A stretch of DNA of 64,000 nt from contig NZ_CP014209.1 in NCBI RefSeq assembly GCF_001636295.1, positions 1,674,001 through 1,738,000 on the forward strand. Reading direction: 5' to 3'. A program made the position numbers and the translations under genes. The stretch is from Isoptericola dokdonensis DS-3. GTDB lineage: Bacteria > Actinomycetota > Actinomycetes > Actinomycetales > Cellulomonadaceae. How positions within the stretch are numbered: the first letter of the stretch is position 1; the number at the start of each line of letters is the position of its first letter. Below the pieces are notes generated by a model. That model searched no databases. It was given only the letters and a program-made list of their open reading frames with translations, and was not told where the DNA came from. Positions 7,791 to 18,583 of the stretch are shown here, piece after piece.

Positions 7791-8672
7791 ATGGACATCC
7801 TCTCCCAGCTCTTCGCCGGACTGAGCCTCGGCTCCGTCCTGCTGCTGGCCGCGCTCGGGCTCGCCCTGACCTTCGGCCAGATGGGCGTCATCAACATGGC
7901 GCACGGCGAGTTCATGATGGCCGGCGCGTACACGGCGTTCGTCGTGCAGGGCGTCGTCTCCGGCGCCGGCGTCAGCCTGCTGGTCGCCCTGCCGCTCGGC
8001 TTCGTCGTCGGCGGGCTGCTCGGCCTGCTGCTCGAGGCCACGCTCATCCACCGCATGTACGCCCGCCCGCTCGACACCCTGCTCGTCACGTGGGGCGTCG
8101 CGCTGGTGCTCCAGCAGGTCGCCCGGGACGTGTTCGGCGCACCCAACGTGGACGTGTCGGCGCCCACCTGGCTGTCGGGCGCGGTGGAGATCGGCGGGCT
8201 CGCCCTGCCCCGCACGAGGCTGTTCATCCTCGGGCTCGCCGTGGCGTGCGTCGTCGCCCTCACCCTCCTGCTGAGGGCGACGCCGCTCGGCCGGCGGATC
8301 CGCGCCGTCGTCCAGAACCGCGACCTGGCCGAGTCGTCCGGGATCTCGTCACGGACCACCGACCGGATCACGTTCTTCCTCGGGTCGGGGCTCGCCGGCA
8401 TCGCCGGCGTCGCCCTCACCCTGCTCGGCTCCGTCGGACCGACGCTCGGCACCAGCTACATCGTCGACGCGTTCCTCGTCGTCGTGGCCGGCGGCATCGG
8501 CCAGATCAAGGGCACCGTCGTCGCGGCGCTGTCCCTCGGCATGATGCAGGCGTTCTTCGAGTACTCCACGACCGCCTCGGTGGCGAAGGTCCTCGTGTTC
8601 GTCGCCGTCGTCGCCTTCCTGCAGGTACGACCCCAGGGCCTCGTGTCGGCCCGGACGAGGAGCCTCGCATGA
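7791..8672 (+). CDS. urtB: Urea ABC transporter permease UrtB
   Basis: One of two membrane subunits of the urea importer, in the LivH branch of branched-chain amino acid permeases. It has 293 residues, almost all hydrophobic, with about eight predicted membrane spans. INMAHGEFMMAGAYTAF near residue 25 and GIGQIKGTVVAALSLGM near 235 are hallmarks of this family. The ATG at 7791 is 14 bp after the urtA stop. The stop codon overlaps the urtC start (ATGA), so translation is probably coupled. Confidence 0.94.
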   Translation: MDILSQLFAGLSLGSVLLLAALGLALTFGQMGVINMAHGEFMMAGAYTAFVVQGVVSGAGVSLLVALPLGFVVGGLLGLLLEATLIHRMYARPLDTLLVTWGVALVLQQVARDVFGAPNVDVSAPTWLSGAVEIGGLALPRTRLFILGLAVACVVALTLLLRATPLGRRIRAVVQNRDLAESSGISSRTTDRITFFLGSGLAGIAGVALTLLGSVGPTLGTSYIVDAFLVVVAGGIGQIKGTVVAALSLGMMQAFFEYSTTASVAKVLVFVAVVAFLQVRPQGLVSARTRSLA

Positions 8673-9793
8673 CCGTCCTCGACAAGCTCCTCGCCCCCGG
8701 GCGGCCGCGCGTCCTGCTCGGGTTCGCCCTCGCCGCGGTCCTGCTGCTGGCCGTCGCACCCGTCGTGCTCAGCCCGTTCCGGCTCGGCCTGCTCGGCAAG
8801 TTCCTCTGCCTGGCCATGGTCGCCGTCGGCATCGGCCTCGCCTGGGGCCGGGGCGGCCTGCTCACCCTCGGGCAGGGCGTCTACTTCGGGCTCGGCGCGT
8901 ACATCATGGCGATGCACCTCAAGCTCGCCGACGCCGGCCCCGACGGCGTGCCCGACTTCATGCTCCTGTACGGCACCGGCGAGGTCCCCGCCTGGTGGGA
9001 GCCGATGCGCTCGCCCGGCCTCGCCCTGCTCCTGATCGTCCTGGTGCCCGCCGCCCTCGCCGGGCTCCTCGGCTGGGCCGTGTTCACCCGGCGGGTGCGC
9101 GGCGCCTACTTCGCGATCCTGTCCCAGGCGCTCGCGGCGGCGTTCGCGATCCTGCTGATCGGCCAGCAGCAGACCACGGGCGGCACCAACGGTCTCAACG
9201 GCTTCCGCGGGTTCTTCGGCTACGACCTCTCGGACCCGGCGAACCAGCGGATGCTCTACCTGATCGCCGCCGTCGTGCTGCTGGTCATGGTGGCGGTCGT
9301 GCGCCAGCTGACCGTGTCGCGGTTCGGCGAGCTGCTGGTCGCGGTGCGCGACGGCGAGGACCGGGTGCGGTTCCTCGGCTACGACCCGGCGGCGGTCAAG
9401 ACGGTGGCGTACGTGGTCGCGGCCGTCATGGCGGCGATCGGCGGCGCGCTGTTCGTGCCGATCGTGGGGATCATCTCCCCCGCCGACGTCGGTGTGGTGC
9501 CGTCCATCGGCTTCCTCATCGGCGTCGCGATCGGCGGGCGGGCGAGCCTGCTCGGCCCGGTGCTCGGCTCGATCGCGGTGAGCTGGGCGCAGACGTCCAT
9601 CTCGGAGCAGTTCCCCTCGGGCTGGATCTACTTCCAGGGGGCGCTGTTCATCGGGGTCGTGGCGTTCCTGCCGGGCGGCCTCGCCTCCCTGGCGACCCGC
9701 CGGCGACGCCGCGCGACCTCCGACGACGACGGGCCGGACGATCCGGCAGCCCGGCCCGCACCGCAGCCCGCCCCCGAGGGGAGCACCCCGTGA
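8669..9793 (+). CDS. urtC: Urea ABC transporter permease UrtC
   Basis: Second membrane subunit (LivM branch) of the urea importer, 374 residues. Hydrophobic spans begin about residue 15. LTLGQGVYFGLGAYIMAM, then TTGGTNGLNGFRGFFG in the periplasm-facing loop, are typical of UrtC. The last 35 residues are a polar Arg/Asp/Pro tail on the cytoplasmic side. It starts with ATG overlapping urtB by four bases and ends in a GTGA overlap with urtD. Confidence 0.94.
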   Translation: MTVLDKLLAPGRPRVLLGFALAAVLLLAVAPVVLSPFRLGLLGKFLCLAMVAVGIGLAWGRGGLLTLGQGVYFGLGAYIMAMHLKLADAGPDGVPDFMLLYGTGEVPAWWEPMRSPGLALLLIVLVPAALAGLLGWAVFTRRVRGAYFAILSQALAAAFAILLIGQQQTTGGTNGLNGFRGFFGYDLSDPANQRMLYLIAAVVLLVMVAVVRQLTVSRFGELLVAVRDGEDRVRFLGYDPAAVKTVAYVVAAVMAAIGGALFVPIVGIISPADVGVVPSIGFLIGVAIGGRASLLGPVLGSIAVSWAQTSISEQFPSGWIYFQGALFIGVVAFLPGGLASLATRRRRRATSDDDGPDDPAARPAPQPAPEGSTP

Positions 9794-10683
9794 CCGACAC
9801 CCCCGCCACCACCGGCCCCGACCTGCAGGCCGCGTCCGAGCTGCTCGGCACCGACACCTCGCGGTTCCGCCACGACTACCTCCAGGTGCGCGGCCTGCGC
9901 GTCGAGTTCGGCGGCTTCGTGGCCGTCCGCGACGTCGACCTCACCGTCACGCAGGGCGACCTGCGGTTCCTCATCGGACCCAACGGCGCCGGCAAGACGA
10001 CGCTCATCGACGCGGTGACCGGGCTCGTCAAGGGCACCGGCTCGGCGACCTTCGGCCGCACCGAGCTGCTCGGCCGGGCCACCCACCGCATCGCGCGCGC
10101 CGGGGTGGGCCGCACGTTCCAGACGGCGAGCGTGTTCTCCGAGCTCACCGTCCTGCAGAACCTCGACATCGCCGCGGGCGCCCGGCGGCGGCCGCTGTCG
10201 CTGCTGCGCGCGCGCCGCGGGGTCCCGGACGCCGTCGAGCAGGCCCTGGAGACCGTGGGCCTGACCGCGCAGCGCGACGTGCCCGCCGGCATCCTCGCGC
10301 ACGGCCAGAAGCAGTGGCTCGAGATCGGGATGCTGCTCGTCCAGGACGCCCACCTGCTGTTCCTCGACGAGCCGGTGGCCGGCATGACCCACGAGGAGCG
10401 CGAGGAGACCGGCGAACTGCTGCGCCGCATCGGGTCGCAGCGCGTGGTGGTCGTCGTCGAGCACGACATGGAGTTCCTGCGGTCGTTCGCCGACTCCGTC
10501 ACCGTCATGCACCAGGGCCGGGTGCTCGCCGAGGGCACCGTGGCCGAGGTGCAGAACGACCCGGCCGTCGTCGAGGTCTACCTCGGGTCCCCGGTCGACG
10601 CGCCCGAGCCCGACCCCGAGCCCGAGCCGGACCCCGACCGGGCCCGCCGGGACGCCCCCGCCCTGGAAGGAGAGACCGCGTGA
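9790..10683 (+). CDS. urtD: Urea ABC transporter ATP-binding protein UrtD
   Basis: Nucleotide-binding subunit, LivG type, 297 residues. Walker A is GPNGAGKTT (63-71), the ABC signature reads LAHGQKQ (169-175) in place of LSGGQ, a form close to the LSHGQKQ usual for UrtD, and Walker B is LLFLDEP (189-195) followed by a histidine switch in VVVEHDMEF. An unusual acidic Pro-Glu-Asp repeat tail (PEPDPEPEPDPD) occupies the last 30 residues. GTG start overlaps urtC; stop overlaps the urtE ATG. Confidence 0.95.
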   Translation: MTDTPATTGPDLQAASELLGTDTSRFRHDYLQVRGLRVEFGGFVAVRDVDLTVTQGDLRFLIGPNGAGKTTLIDAVTGLVKGTGSATFGRTELLGRATHRIARAGVGRTFQTASVFSELTVLQNLDIAAGARRRPLSLLRARRGVPDAVEQALETVGLTAQRDVPAGILAHGQKQWLEIGMLLVQDAHLLFLDEPVAGMTHEEREETGELLRRIGSQRVVVVVEHDMEFLRSFADSVTVMHQGRVLAEGTVAEVQNDPAVVEVYLGSPVDAPEPDPEPEPDPDRARRDAPALEGETA

Positions 10684-11381
10684 TGCTGGAGCTGACCGGC
10701 CTGAGCGCCGGGTACGGACGCACCACGGTCGTGCACGACGTCGACCTCGGCGTCGCCGACGGCACCCTCACCGCCGTGCTCGGGCACAACGGTGCCGGCA
10801 AGACCACCCTCCTGCGGGCCGTGCTGGGCCTGCTGCCCGTGCAGTCCGGCCGCGTCGTGCTCGCCGGCGAGGACGTCACGACCCGGCCCCCGCACCAGCG
10901 CGTCCGTCGCGGCGTCGCCTACGTGCCGCAGGGCCAGCAGTCGTTCGGCCAGCTCAGCGCGCGGGAGAACCTGCAGGTCGTCGCGGACGCCCACGGCCGC
11001 GACGGCCGCCGCCGCACCGACGAGGCCCTCGACCTGTTCCCGGCGCTGCGCGACCTGCTCGGCCGGCAGGCCGGCCTGCTCTCCGGCGGGCAGCGCCAGC
11101 AGCTCGCCATCGCCCGGGCCCTGGTCACCGGTCCCCGGCTGCTCGTGCTCGATGAGCCGGCCGAGGGCATCCAGCCGAACGTCGTCGCGGAGATCTACGG
11201 CGCGATCTCGACGCTCCTCGCCGGCGGCGGCCTGTCCGTGCTGCTGGTCGAGCAGCACCTCGGGTTCGCCGTCGAGCACGCGGCGCAGTACGCCGTGCTC
11301 GCCACCGGGCGGGTGGTCCACCGGGGCGCCGGCGGCGGCCCCGACGTCGTGCCCGAGGTCCGCGCGGCCCTCGCCCTGTGA
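10683..11381 (+). CDS. urtE: Urea ABC transporter ATP-binding protein UrtE
   Basis: Second nucleotide-binding subunit, LivF type, 232 residues. Walker [10 protein letters not shown] (34-42), Q-loop VPQGQQSF (81-88), canonical signature LSGGQRQ (133-139), Walker B LLVLDEP (153-159) followed by AEGIQPN, which is typical of UrtE, and the switch LVEQH. I use ATG at 10683, in a TGATG overlap with urtD and with GGAGAG upstream; the adjacent GTG at 10680 would add one residue. Confidence 0.94.
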   Translation: MLELTGLSAGYGRTTVVHDVDLGVADGTLTAVLGHNGAGKTTLLRAVLGLLPVQSGRVVLAGEDVTTRPPHQRVRRGVAYVPQGQQSFGQLSARENLQVVADAHGRDGRRRTDEALDLFPALRDLLGRQAGLLSGGQRQQLAIARALVTGPRLLVLDEPAEGIQPNVVAEIYGAISTLLAGGGLSVLLVEQHLGFAVEHAAQYAVLATGRVVHRGAGGGPDVVPEVRAALAL

Positions 11382-11409
11382 CCGCACCCGCCACCCGGAG
11401 GGAGACACC

Positions 11410-11712
11410 GTGCACCTGACCCCTGCCGACACCGAGAAGCTGCTGCTGGCCGTCGCCGGGATGGTCGCGCGCGACCGCCTGGAGCGCGGCGTGCGGCTCA
11501 ACCACCCCGAGACCGTCGCCCTGCTGTCCTGCTGGGTGCTGGAACGGGCCCGCGAGGGCGCCGACGTGGCCACCCTCATGCGGACCGGCCGGGAGGTCCT
11601 CGCCCGTGACCAGGTGATGGACGGGGTCGCCGACCTGCTCACCGACGTCCAGGTCGAGGCCACGTTCCCCGACGGCCGCAAGCTCGTCACCCTGCACCAC
11701 CCGATCCAGTAG
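11410..11712 (+). CDS. ureA: Urease gamma subunit
   Basis: Structural subunit of the nickel urease, 100 residues, the standard length. It opens [23 protein letters not shown] and carries [16 protein letters not shown] and LMRTGREVL, all conserved in UreA. It packs with UreB and UreC in the (alpha beta gamma)3 trimer. Start is GTG at 11410, 28 bp after urtE, preceded by a GGAGGGAGAC purine tract. Transporter and enzyme are thus in one transcript, linking urea entry to hydrolysis. Confidence 0.96.
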   Translation: MHLTPADTEKLLLAVAGMVARDRLERGVRLNHPETVALLSCWVLERAREGADVATLMRTGREVLARDQVMDGVADLLTDVQVEATFPDGRKLVTLHHPIQ

Positions 11713-11720
11713 GAGGCTCC

Positions 11721-12103
11721 ATGTCCAGCACCTCGTCGACCGGGCCTGGAGCGGTCCGGACCGCCGACGGCCACGTCGAGCTCAACGTCCGGCCCCCGCA
11801 CGAGCGCCGCCGCCTGGTCGTCGTCAACACCGGTGACCGGCCCGTGCAGATCGGCTCCCACCTGCACCTGCCGGACGCGAACCCGGCCCTGGAGATGGAC
11901 CGCGAGCGCGCGCACGGGTTCCGCCTCGACATCCCCTCGGGCACGTCGCAGCGGTTCGAGCCGGGCGCCAGCCGGGAGGTCGACGTCGTGACGCTGCGCG
12001 GTGCACGCCGGGTGCCCGGGCTGCAGCGGGGCAAGGCCGACGGCGGTGCGCTGGGCCCCGTCCCCGGCGCGGACGACGGCGACGCCGACGGCGGGGAGCG
12101 CTG

Positions 12104-12104
<1 letters not shown>
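11721..12104 (+). CDS. ureB: Urease beta subunit
   Basis: Structural subunit, 127 residues. [17 protein letters not shown] and [19 protein letters not shown] are the conserved UreB core, which in other ureases sits over the active site. The first 12 residues and the acidic Asp/Gly-rich last 20 residues are extra compared with the roughly 102-residue classical form. A perfect AGGAGG precedes the ATG. The stop overlaps the ureC start (TGATG). Confidence 0.95.
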
Positions 12105-13807
<1,703 letters not shown>

Positions 13808-13815
13808 GCCGGTCG

Positions 13816-14505
13816 ATGACGTCGCCGCACGCCCTGTCCGTCGCCATGCTCCTGGCGGACGCCCGCCTGCCCGGGGGCGGGCACGCGCACTCCGCGTCCC
13901 TGGAGCCCGCGCTGCTGGGCGGGCTGCCCGAGGCGGCCGTGCCCGCCTGGATGACCGGACGGGCCACGACCGTCAGCCTCGTCGAGGCCGGCACCGCCGT
14001 GGTCACGGCCCACCTGCTCCGCGCGGGTGCGCCCGCCGCGCTGCACGACGTCGTGCAGGCGTGGGCGGCGCGGACGCCGTCACCGGCCCTGCGGGACGCC
14101 GCCCGGCTGCTCGGACGCGGCTACCTGCGGGTGGCGCGGTCCTTGTGGCCGACGGATCCGGCGGTGCGGGCCGCCGTCGCGCGCGAGGCGGCCCACGGCC
14201 CGCTGCCACGCGCCGTCGTGCTGGGTGCCGTCGCCGCCGCGACCGGCCTGGCACCCGCCGACGTCGTCCGCCTCACCGTCTACGACGACGCCCAGACCGC
14301 GGCGTCGGCGTTCCTCAAGCTCGCGCCCTGCGACCCGCTCGTGCCCGCACGGTGGGTCCTGGACGCGTGCGCCGCGGCCGAGGAGCACGTGCCCCTCGTC
14401 GCGGCGTGCACCACCCCGGAGGAGATCCCGGCCTCCGGAGCCCCGCAGACCGAAGGCTGGGCCCAGGCCCACGCCCTGACGAACCAGAGGTTGTTCCGTG
14501 CCTGA
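13816..14505 (+). CDS. ureF: Urease accessory protein UreF
   Basis: Part of the UreD-UreF-UreG complex that inserts nickel and controls UreG GTPase fidelity. It has 229 residues and is mostly helical. The N-terminal [22 protein letters not shown] corresponds to the UreF substrate-binding start (usually LPvGgfsyS), with His replacing the usual aromatic residue. [19 protein letters not shown] is the conserved C-terminal helix. Moderately divergent but supported strongly by position between ureC and ureG. Its last eight bases overlap ureG. Confidence 0.9.
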   Translation: MTSPHALSVAMLLADARLPGGGHAHSASLEPALLGGLPEAAVPAWMTGRATTVSLVEAGTAVVTAHLLRAGAPAALHDVVQAWAARTPSPALRDAARLLGRGYLRVARSLWPTDPAVRAAVAREAAHGPLPRAVVLGAVAAATGLAPADVVRLTVYDDAQTAASAFLKLAPCDPLVPARWVLDACAAAEEHVPLVAACTTPEEIPASGAPQTEGWAQAHALTNQRLFRA

Positions 14506-15244
14506 CACCATCGAGACCACCCCCCGCGCCCTCCGCCTCGGCGTCGCCGGCCCCGTCGGGGTGGGCAAGTCGTCGCTCATCGCCACCCTGTGCCGCGCGC
14601 TGGCCGACGAGCTCGCGCTCGGCGTCATCACCAACGACATCTACACCGACGAGGACGCCCGGTTCCTGCGCTCGGAGGGCGTGCTCGACCCCGACCGGAT
14701 CCGCGCCGTGGAGACGGGCGCCTGCCCCCACACGGCGATCCGCGACGACGTCACCGCGAACCTGCTCGCGGCGGAGGACCTGGAGCGCGACTTCGCGCCG
14801 CTCGACCTCGTCGTCATCGAGTCCGGCGGGGACAACCTCACCGCCACGTTCTCCCCCGCCCTCGTCGACGCGCAGATCTTCGTGCTCGACGTCGCGGGCG
14901 GCGGGGACGTCGCGCGCAAGGGTGGGCCCGGCATCGGCCGCGCCGACCTGCTGGTCGTCAACAAGACCGACCTGGCCCCGCACGTCGGCGTGGACGTCGA
15001 GCAGATGGTCGCCGACGCCTCGGCGGCCCGCGACGGGCGCGCCGTCGTCGCCCTGTCCCGCACCGACCCCGCGTCGGTGGCGGCGCTGCGGGCCTGGGTG
15101 CTCGACGTGCTGGCCGGCTACCGCAGCGGCGAGCACGTCGCCCAGGACCCCGGTCCCATGGCGCCCCACTTCCACGCCGACGACGAGGCACCCGGCGGCG
15201 GCTACGTCCACAGCCACGACGACGCCCCCGCGCACGCGCACTGA
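14498..15244 (+). CDS. ureG: Urease accessory GTPase UreG with histidine-rich tail
   Basis: SIMIBI-class GTPase that carries nickel to apo-urease, 248 residues against about 205 in classical UreG. P-loop GPVGVGKSS (18-26), invariant Cys-Pro-His nickel site C76-P77-H78, VVIESGGDN (switch), and VVNKTDLAP (base recognition) are all present. The extra C-terminus holds six histidines in its last 25 residues, spaced by Asp/Ala/Gly. No ureE is found in the cluster, so this tail may act as the nickel store; that is inference. Start GTG at 14498 overlaps ureF. Confidence 0.95.
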   Translation: MPDTIETTPRALRLGVAGPVGVGKSSLIATLCRALADELALGVITNDIYTDEDARFLRSEGVLDPDRIRAVETGACPHTAIRDDVTANLLAAEDLERDFAPLDLVVIESGGDNLTATFSPALVDAQIFVLDVAGGGDVARKGGPGIGRADLLVVNKTDLAPHVGVDVEQMVADASAARDGRAVVALSRTDPASVAALRAWVLDVLAGYRSGEHVAQDPGPMAPHFHADDEAPGGGYVHSHDDAPAHAH

Positions 15245-15254
15245 GGCGTCCGCG

Positions 15255-15998
15255 GTGCTGCGCCCGTCGAGCGAACCCGCCCGCACGTCCGTGCACGTGC
15301 GGGCGGCCGCCGCGCCCGGAGCCCCCGTGCGCGTCGGCACCGTCGACGGCCTGCTCGCGGCCCGACGCGTCACCCACGGGACCGGCGCGGCCACCGTCGC
15401 GCTGGTCGCGCAGGGCGCGGTGCTGCTCGGCGGCGACCACGTCCAGGTGTCGGTCGAGGTCGACGACGGCCTCGCCCTGACGCTCCTCGACGTCGGCGGC
15501 ACCGTCGCCTACGACGGCGCCGGGCAGGCGTGCCGGTGGGACGTCCACGTCCGGCTCGGCGTCGGCGCCCGGCTCACCTGGGCGGGGCTCCCCCTCGTCG
15601 TCGCGAGCGGCGCCGACGTCACCCGCACCACGACCGTCCGCCTCGCGGCCGGGTCCCGGATGCTGCTGCGGGAGACCACCGTGCTGGGCCGGACCGGCGA
15701 GCGCGGCGGCCGCGTGGTCGTGCGCTCGGTCGTGCACGACGACGACGGGCCCGTGCTCGTCGAGGAGCTCACCGCCGACGGCGCCGGCCCCGTGCCCGGG
15801 ATCCTGGGCCGCCACCGCGTCCTGGACACGCTCAGCGACCTGCACGGCACCACCGCCGACGAGGACGACCCGCCCGCGGGGTCGGACCTGCAGGACGCGG
15901 ACCTCACCACGCTGCACCTGGAACGCGGCGGCACCCTCGTCCGCTGGCTCGGGCCGGCGACGCACCGCAGCCCCCTGGACCGACCGGAGGAACCATGA
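15255..15998 (+). CDS. ureD: Urease accessory protein UreD
   Basis: Scaffold (UreD/UreH) through which nickel passes to urease; 247 residues, mostly beta-strand. Recognisable parts are VQVSVEVDDGLALTLLDVGG, a Trp-Ala-Gly-Leu-Pro motif (LTWAGLPLVVASGADV) and GRTGERGGRVVV. This family is poorly conserved and the call leans on context after ureG. Start GTG at 15255 lies 10 bp beyond ureG. Stop overlaps the nickel permease ATG (ATGA). Confidence 0.88.
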   Translation: MLRPSSEPARTSVHVRAAAAPGAPVRVGTVDGLLAARRVTHGTGAATVALVAQGAVLLGGDHVQVSVEVDDGLALTLLDVGGTVAYDGAGQACRWDVHVRLGVGARLTWAGLPLVVASGADVTRTTTVRLAAGSRMLLRETTVLGRTGERGGRVVVRSVVHDDDGPVLVEELTADGAGPVPGILGRHRVLDTLSDLHGTTADEDDPPAGSDLQDADLTTLHLERGGTLVRWLGPATHRSPLDRPEEP

Positions 15999-17038
15999 CC
16001 CCCACCACCACGACCCCGACCACGACGAAGGCGCACCGCTCCGTGACGCTGCCCGTCGTCGTCGGCATGCACCTGCTGGCGCTCGCCGCGCTCGTCGCGG
16101 TCGTCCTGGCCGGCGACGGAGCGGGCGCCCTCACCTGGGCGACGGCGCTCACCGCCTACGGCCTCGGCCTGCGCCACGCCTTCGACCCCGACCACATCGC
16201 CGCCATCGACAACACCACGCGACGGCTCGTGCGCACCGGGCGCAACCCGCACGGCGTCGGCCTGTGGTTCTCCCTCGGCCACTCGTCCGTCGTCGTGGCG
16301 GCCTCCGTGCTGCTCGCGGTGGGCGTCGTCGCCCTCGTCGGGATGATGGACGACGACGGCTCGCTCCTGCGCCGGGTCACCGGAGTCTGGGGGCCGCTGG
16401 TGGCCAGCACGTTCCTGATCGTCCTCGGCGCGATCAACGTGGTACTGCTGCGCCGGGCCCTGCGCGCCCACCGTGTGGTCGGCGACCGGACGACCGCCGT
16501 CACCGTGGGCGGGCCCGTGAGCTGGGTGCTGCGCCGCTTCGAGTGGGCCACCGACCGGCCCCGGCGGATGTACGGCGTCGGGCTGCTGTTCGGCCTCGGC
16601 TTCGACACCGCGACGTCGATCGGGCTGCTCGCCACCACGACCGCGGTGACCCTGGACCAGCAGAGCTGGGTCGCGGCGGTCCCGCTGGCGCTGCTGTTCG
16701 CCTCGGGCATGTCGCTGCTCGACTCCGCGCAGGGCTCCGTGGCACGGCGCATCTACTCCGGGACGGCGGCGGCACCCGCGGGGCGCACCAGGGTGCGCTA
16801 CGACGTGCTCGTCACCGGGATGTCGGCCCTGGCGGCGTTCGGGATCGCGACCGTCACGCTGGTCCAGACGCTCGCGGAGAACTGGGGCCCCGCCGCCGCG
16901 CTGCCGGGCGCGTCGGCGAACCTCGACCCGTACGGGTTCGTCCTGACGGCCCTACTGGTCGCCGTCTGGTGCGTCGGGATGCTCGTGCTGCGCCGCCAGT
17001 CGCGCGGTGAGACGAGCCAGGACGTCGCGGCCGCGTGA
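15995..17038 (+). CDS. NiCoT-family nickel/cobalt permease
   Basis: High-affinity nickel importer of the HoxN/NixA type, 347 residues, about eight membrane spans. The signature HAFDPDHIAAID (H61 to D72, the H-X4-D-H motif in span 2) binds the metal. LWFSLGHSSVV and GLGFDTATSIGLL are the other two family motifs. It closes the urea-urease operon and supplies the cofactor for UreC. A GGAGG lies 5 nt before the ATG. The last 87 bp overlap the 3-prime end of the convergent MarR gene. Confidence 0.95.
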   Translation: MTPTTTTPTTTKAHRSVTLPVVVGMHLLALAALVAVVLAGDGAGALTWATALTAYGLGLRHAFDPDHIAAIDNTTRRLVRTGRNPHGVGLWFSLGHSSVVVAASVLLAVGVVALVGMMDDDGSLLRRVTGVWGPLVASTFLIVLGAINVVLLRRALRAHRVVGDRTTAVTVGGPVSWVLRRFEWATDRPRRMYGVGLLFGLGFDTATSIGLLATTTAVTLDQQSWVAAVPLALLFASGMSLLDSAQGSVARRIYSGTAAAPAGRTRVRYDVLVTGMSALAAFGIATVTLVQTLAENWGPAAALPGASANLDPYGFVLTALLVAVWCVGMLVLRRQSRGETSQDVAAA

Positions 17039-17356
17039 GGACAGGTGGACGCGGATGACGCGGCGGTCGACACCGTCCACCTCCCGGTAGACCAGGGCGC
17101 GGGTGACGAGGCCGTCCACCCGGCGTCCCAGCGTCGCCTTGTCGACGAGGAGGGACTCGCGCAGCTGCGACATCGTGGGTCCGTCCTCGTCGCCGAGGAC
17201 GTCCAGGATCATCCACTCGTCCAGGGTCGCGCCCTCGCGCGCCAGCACGGCGGCGGCGTCGCGGGTGGCCCGGCGCGCGGCGAGCACCGTCTCACGGAGC
17301 ATCGCGACCGCGACGGCGCCCGACACGTCGTGCTCCGAGGTGCTGCGCGTCACCAT
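16952..17356 (-). CDS. MarR-family transcriptional regulator
   Basis: A 134-residue winged-helix repressor. The helix-turn-helix spans GPTMSQLRESLLVDKATLGRRV and the wing is YREVDGVDRRVIRVHLSSRG. Signal molecule unknown. ATG at 17356 has AGGTGAG just upstream; GTG at 17365 would add three residues. It is divergent from the UrtA/AmiC-like gene across 106 bp, which contains the inverted repeat AGCCCG-TGAC-CGGGCT (17428-17443). It could control that gene, itself, or the urea operon it converges on. Its coding 3-prime end overlaps the nickel permease by 87 bp. Confidence 0.85.
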   Translation of the reverse strand: MVTRSTSEHDVSGAVAVAMLRETVLAARRATRDAAAVLAREGATLDEWMILDVLGDEDGPTMSQLRESLLVDKATLGRRVDGLVTRALVYREVDGVDRRVIRVHLSSRGRDVLARLTARLAAQHEHPDAPDGDQ

Positions 17357-17462
17357 CCGTCTCACCTGCCGTCCGATCCGTCGTCGCTCTTGTGCCCGCT
17401 CGTAGACTACCCGCCATCGCAGGCCAGAGCCCGTGACCGGGCTTCACCCACGGCGAGGCGTG

Positions 17463-18518
17463 ATGTCGGAATTCGTGGTCGGAACACTGTTGCACTTCCA
17501 GGGCCCCGGCGGGATCTACGGCCCCTCCTGCCAGGCCGTCACCGAGCTCGCGGTCGCCGAGCTCAACGCCGCCGGCGGCATCCTGGGTCGACCTGTGCGC
17601 GCCGAGCTCCTGGACGCGGGGCAGCCCCGGCCCGCGCTGCGCGGCCAGCTCGCCCGCGCGCTCGACACCGGCCGCATCCACGCCCTCACCGGGTGGCACA
17701 CGTCCGCCGTGCGCAACGCCGTCGTGCCGCTCGTGCAGCGCCGCGTGCCCTACGTGTACCCGGCCGCGTACGAGGGGGCCGAGACCCGGCCCGGGCTCTA
17801 CGTCACCGGGGAGGTGCCCTCGGCACAGCTCTTCCCGGCCATCGCCCGCCTCCGGGCCGAGGCCGGGACCCGGCGCTGGTTCGTCGTCGGCGACGACTAC
17901 GCCTGGCCACGCCGGACCGCCCAGGTCCTCGCCGCCCAGCTCACGTCGCTCGGCGTGCAGTTCGTCGGCGCGCGCTTCCTGCCCGAGCAGGGGCCCAGCG
18001 CCGCCCAGCTCGCCCACGTCCTGGCGGAGGTCGAGGCCACCGCCGCGCAGGGCGTCCTCGTGCTGATGGTCGGGCAGAACGGGGTGCGGTTCAACCGTGC
18101 CTTCGCCCGCCGCGGACTGCACGAGCGCGTGCTGCGCCTGAGCACCCTCATGGAGGAGAACATGCTCATGGGCAGCGGCGCCGCGGCCACGACCAACCTG
18201 TACTCCACGGGCGGCTGGTTCCGCAGCCTCGCCACCGGCGAGGCCCTCGACCTCGTCGGCCGGTACGTCGCGCACCACGGGAACGGCGCACCCGCCGTCG
18301 GCGCGGCCGCCGAGGCCTGCTACGAAGGGGTCTTCGCGCTGCGCACCATCGTCGAGCGCGCCGGCAGCCCCACCGTCGCCGCGACCGACCGCAGCGTCGA
18401 CGGGCTCACCTACGACGGACCGCGCGGACGCATGCTGTTCCGCGGCAACCACGCCCAGCACCGCCTCTACCTCGCCCGGGCGGACGGCTTCGACTTCGAC
18501 CTGGTCGGCGAGCTCTGA
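17463..18518 (+). CDS. Signal-less UrtA/AmiC-like ligand-binding protein
   Basis: A 351-residue type I periplasmic-binding-fold protein that has no signal peptide or lipobox, so it should stay in the cytoplasm. It follows the UrtA/AmiC pattern: AVAELNAAGGILGRPVRAEL, YVYPAAYEGAETRPGLYVTG, VVGDDYAWPRRTAQVL, AAEACYEGVFALRTI and the C-terminal DGPRGRMLFRGNHAQHRLYLA. AmiC of Pseudomonas is a cytoplasmic amide sensor that controls amidase expression, so a urea- or amide-sensing role is plausible but inferred. Start ATG at 17463 has a GAGG tract 6 nt upstream; an in-frame GTG at 17433 is less likely. Divergent from the MarR gene. Confidence 0.82.
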   Translation: MSEFVVGTLLHFQGPGGIYGPSCQAVTELAVAELNAAGGILGRPVRAELLDAGQPRPALRGQLARALDTGRIHALTGWHTSAVRNAVVPLVQRRVPYVYPAAYEGAETRPGLYVTGEVPSAQLFPAIARLRAEAGTRRWFVVGDDYAWPRRTAQVLAAQLTSLGVQFVGARFLPEQGPSAAQLAHVLAEVEATAAQGVLVLMVGQNGVRFNRAFARRGLHERVLRLSTLMEENMLMGSGAAATTNLYSTGGWFRSLATGEALDLVGRYVAHHGNGAPAVGAAAEACYEGVFALRTIVERAGSPTVAATDRSVDGLTYDGPRGRMLFRGNHAQHRLYLARADGFDFDLVGEL

Positions 18519-18545
18519 GCAGCGTGACGCACGCCACGGCCCCGC

Positions 18546-18560
18546 AACGGATGATCCGTT
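18546..18560. promoter_or_regulatory. 15-bp palindrome before the nitroreductase gene
   Basis: AACGGAT-G-ATCCGTT: seven-base perfect arms, 23 bp before the ATG at 18584. Its place between the previous stop and this gene fits an operator. No regulator can be assigned. Confidence 0.5.
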
Positions 18561-18583
18561 CGCATCGACCTGTTGTGCCGGGC

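Noticed and set aside
17463..18518. A second urea transporter binding protein
   Set aside because: No signal peptide or lipobox with any plausible start, and no second permease set nearby.
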